Shown: positions 5,486-5,816 of the stretch, one piece after another
How positions within the stretch are numbered: position 1 is the first letter of the stretch
Layout of the letters: each line of letters begins with the position of its first letter
Assembly: GCA_005885115.1 (NCBI GenBank)
Contig: VAXX01000074.1
Coordinates: 1 to 5,816 of the forward strand
Source of the DNA: Actinomycetota bacterium
Lineage (GTDB): Bacteria; Actinomycetota; Actinomycetes; Mycobacteriales; Micromonosporaceae
Direction: 5' to 3'
DNA length: 5,816 nt
Notes under the pieces: generated by a model
What the model was told of the DNA's origin: nothing
Databases searched by the model: none
What the model saw: only the letters and a program-made list of their open reading frames with translations
Program-made: the position numbers and the translations under genes

Positions 5486-5816
5486 TCAGCCGGCGCTGCT
5501 GCGGACTTCCGTCACCGAGGACAGCGGCACATCCGTGTTGCCGACCTTGAGGGTCGGTTCGCTGCCCGAGAGCTTGGCGGAGGAGACGACACCGGAACCG
5601 GTGTGCCCGTCCGTGGTGGTGTAGGAGACGGTACGGCCGACCATGTCGCTGGCCGCCTGGAGACGCTGCGCGGTGACCATGCTCTGCTGCGTGGTCAACA
5701 TCTCGGTGAGCTTCTCCACCTGGGTGAACGTCGCGGTCTGGGCCATCAGCTGGTTGGAGTCCATCGGCTTGCTCGGGTCCTGGTACTTCATCTGGGCCAC
5801 GAGCAGCTTCAGGAAC
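5486..5816 (-). CDS. flgD: Flagellar hook-cap (hook assembly scaffold) protein FlgD, 5' end outside window
   Basis: FlgD caps the growing hook outside the cell and lets exported FlgE subunits assemble. Only the last 109 codons are in the window; the reading frame runs off the right edge, so the true start is upstream. The visible part opens with FLKLLVAQMKYQDPSKPMDS, which matches the conserved N-terminal FlgD signature, followed by a helical stretch rich in Gln, Thr and Met. The last ~50 residues (from DMVGRTVSYTTTDG) look like the small beta-barrel, Tudor/SH3-like end of FlgD. There is no room for the Ig/FnIII-like domain found in the ~230-residue enterobacterial proteins, so this is the short form, as in Bacillus. 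The stop is TGA at 5488-5486, 31 bp before flgE, consistent with co-transcription. An internal GTG at 5800 is not the start, because conserved FLKLL residues precede it in frame. Confidence 0.93.
   Translation of the reverse strand, partial: FLKLLVAQMKYQDPSKPMDSNQLMAQTATFTQVEKLTEMLTTQQSMVTAQRLQAASDMVGRTVSYTTTDGHTGSGVVSSAKLSGSEPTLKVGNTDVPLSSVTEVRSSAG

Overview
The window is a single, tightly packed piece of a flagellar gene cluster. All eight recognisable genes lie on the minus strand. In order of transcription (high to low coordinates) they are flgD (5' end cut off), flgE, flbD/swrD-like, motA, motB, fliL, fliM and fliN (3' end cut off). The DNA is strongly G+C-rich, with G or C in most third codon positions and several GTG starts. 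The gene order, the short FlgD, the fused-type FliN and the FliM without the usual N-terminal motif together suggest a flagellated high-GC actinobacterium. A zoospore-forming Micromonosporaceae such as Actinoplanes is my guess, but this is inference and the genus cannot be fixed from the window.

Layout: 5486-5816 holds the end of the hook-cap gene flgD. 4276-5454 is the hook protein gene flgE. 4121-4275 is the only sizeable non-coding gap (155 bp). It holds a perfect 12-bp-stem hairpin and a perfect tandem 16-bp repeat, and probably the leader of the next gene. 3842-4120 is a small FlbD/SwrD-family gene whose TAA touches the ATG of motA. 3074-3841 (motA) and 2158-3072 (motB) encode the stator. 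1689-2132 is fliL. 686-1642 is fliM and 1-689 is fliN, sharing an ATGA overlap. Other gaps are 25-46 bp or less, and no stretch over 300 bp lacks a gene.

How the genes work together: FlgD caps the growing hook so that FlgE can polymerise. MotA and MotB form the peptidoglycan-anchored ion channel that drives rotation, FliL supports the stator, and the SwrD-like protein probably raises stator output. FliM and FliN build the rotor C-ring that sets torque and direction.

I see no mobile element, CRISPR array, RNA gene or defence system, and no undescribed system. The points worth a second look are the FliM lacking an EIDALL-type CheY-P binding motif, the FliN with a large FliY-like N-terminal region but no visible CheC-type phosphatase residues, the SwrD-stator coupling, the structured flgE-flbD gap and the strong excess of the palindrome GGTACC.
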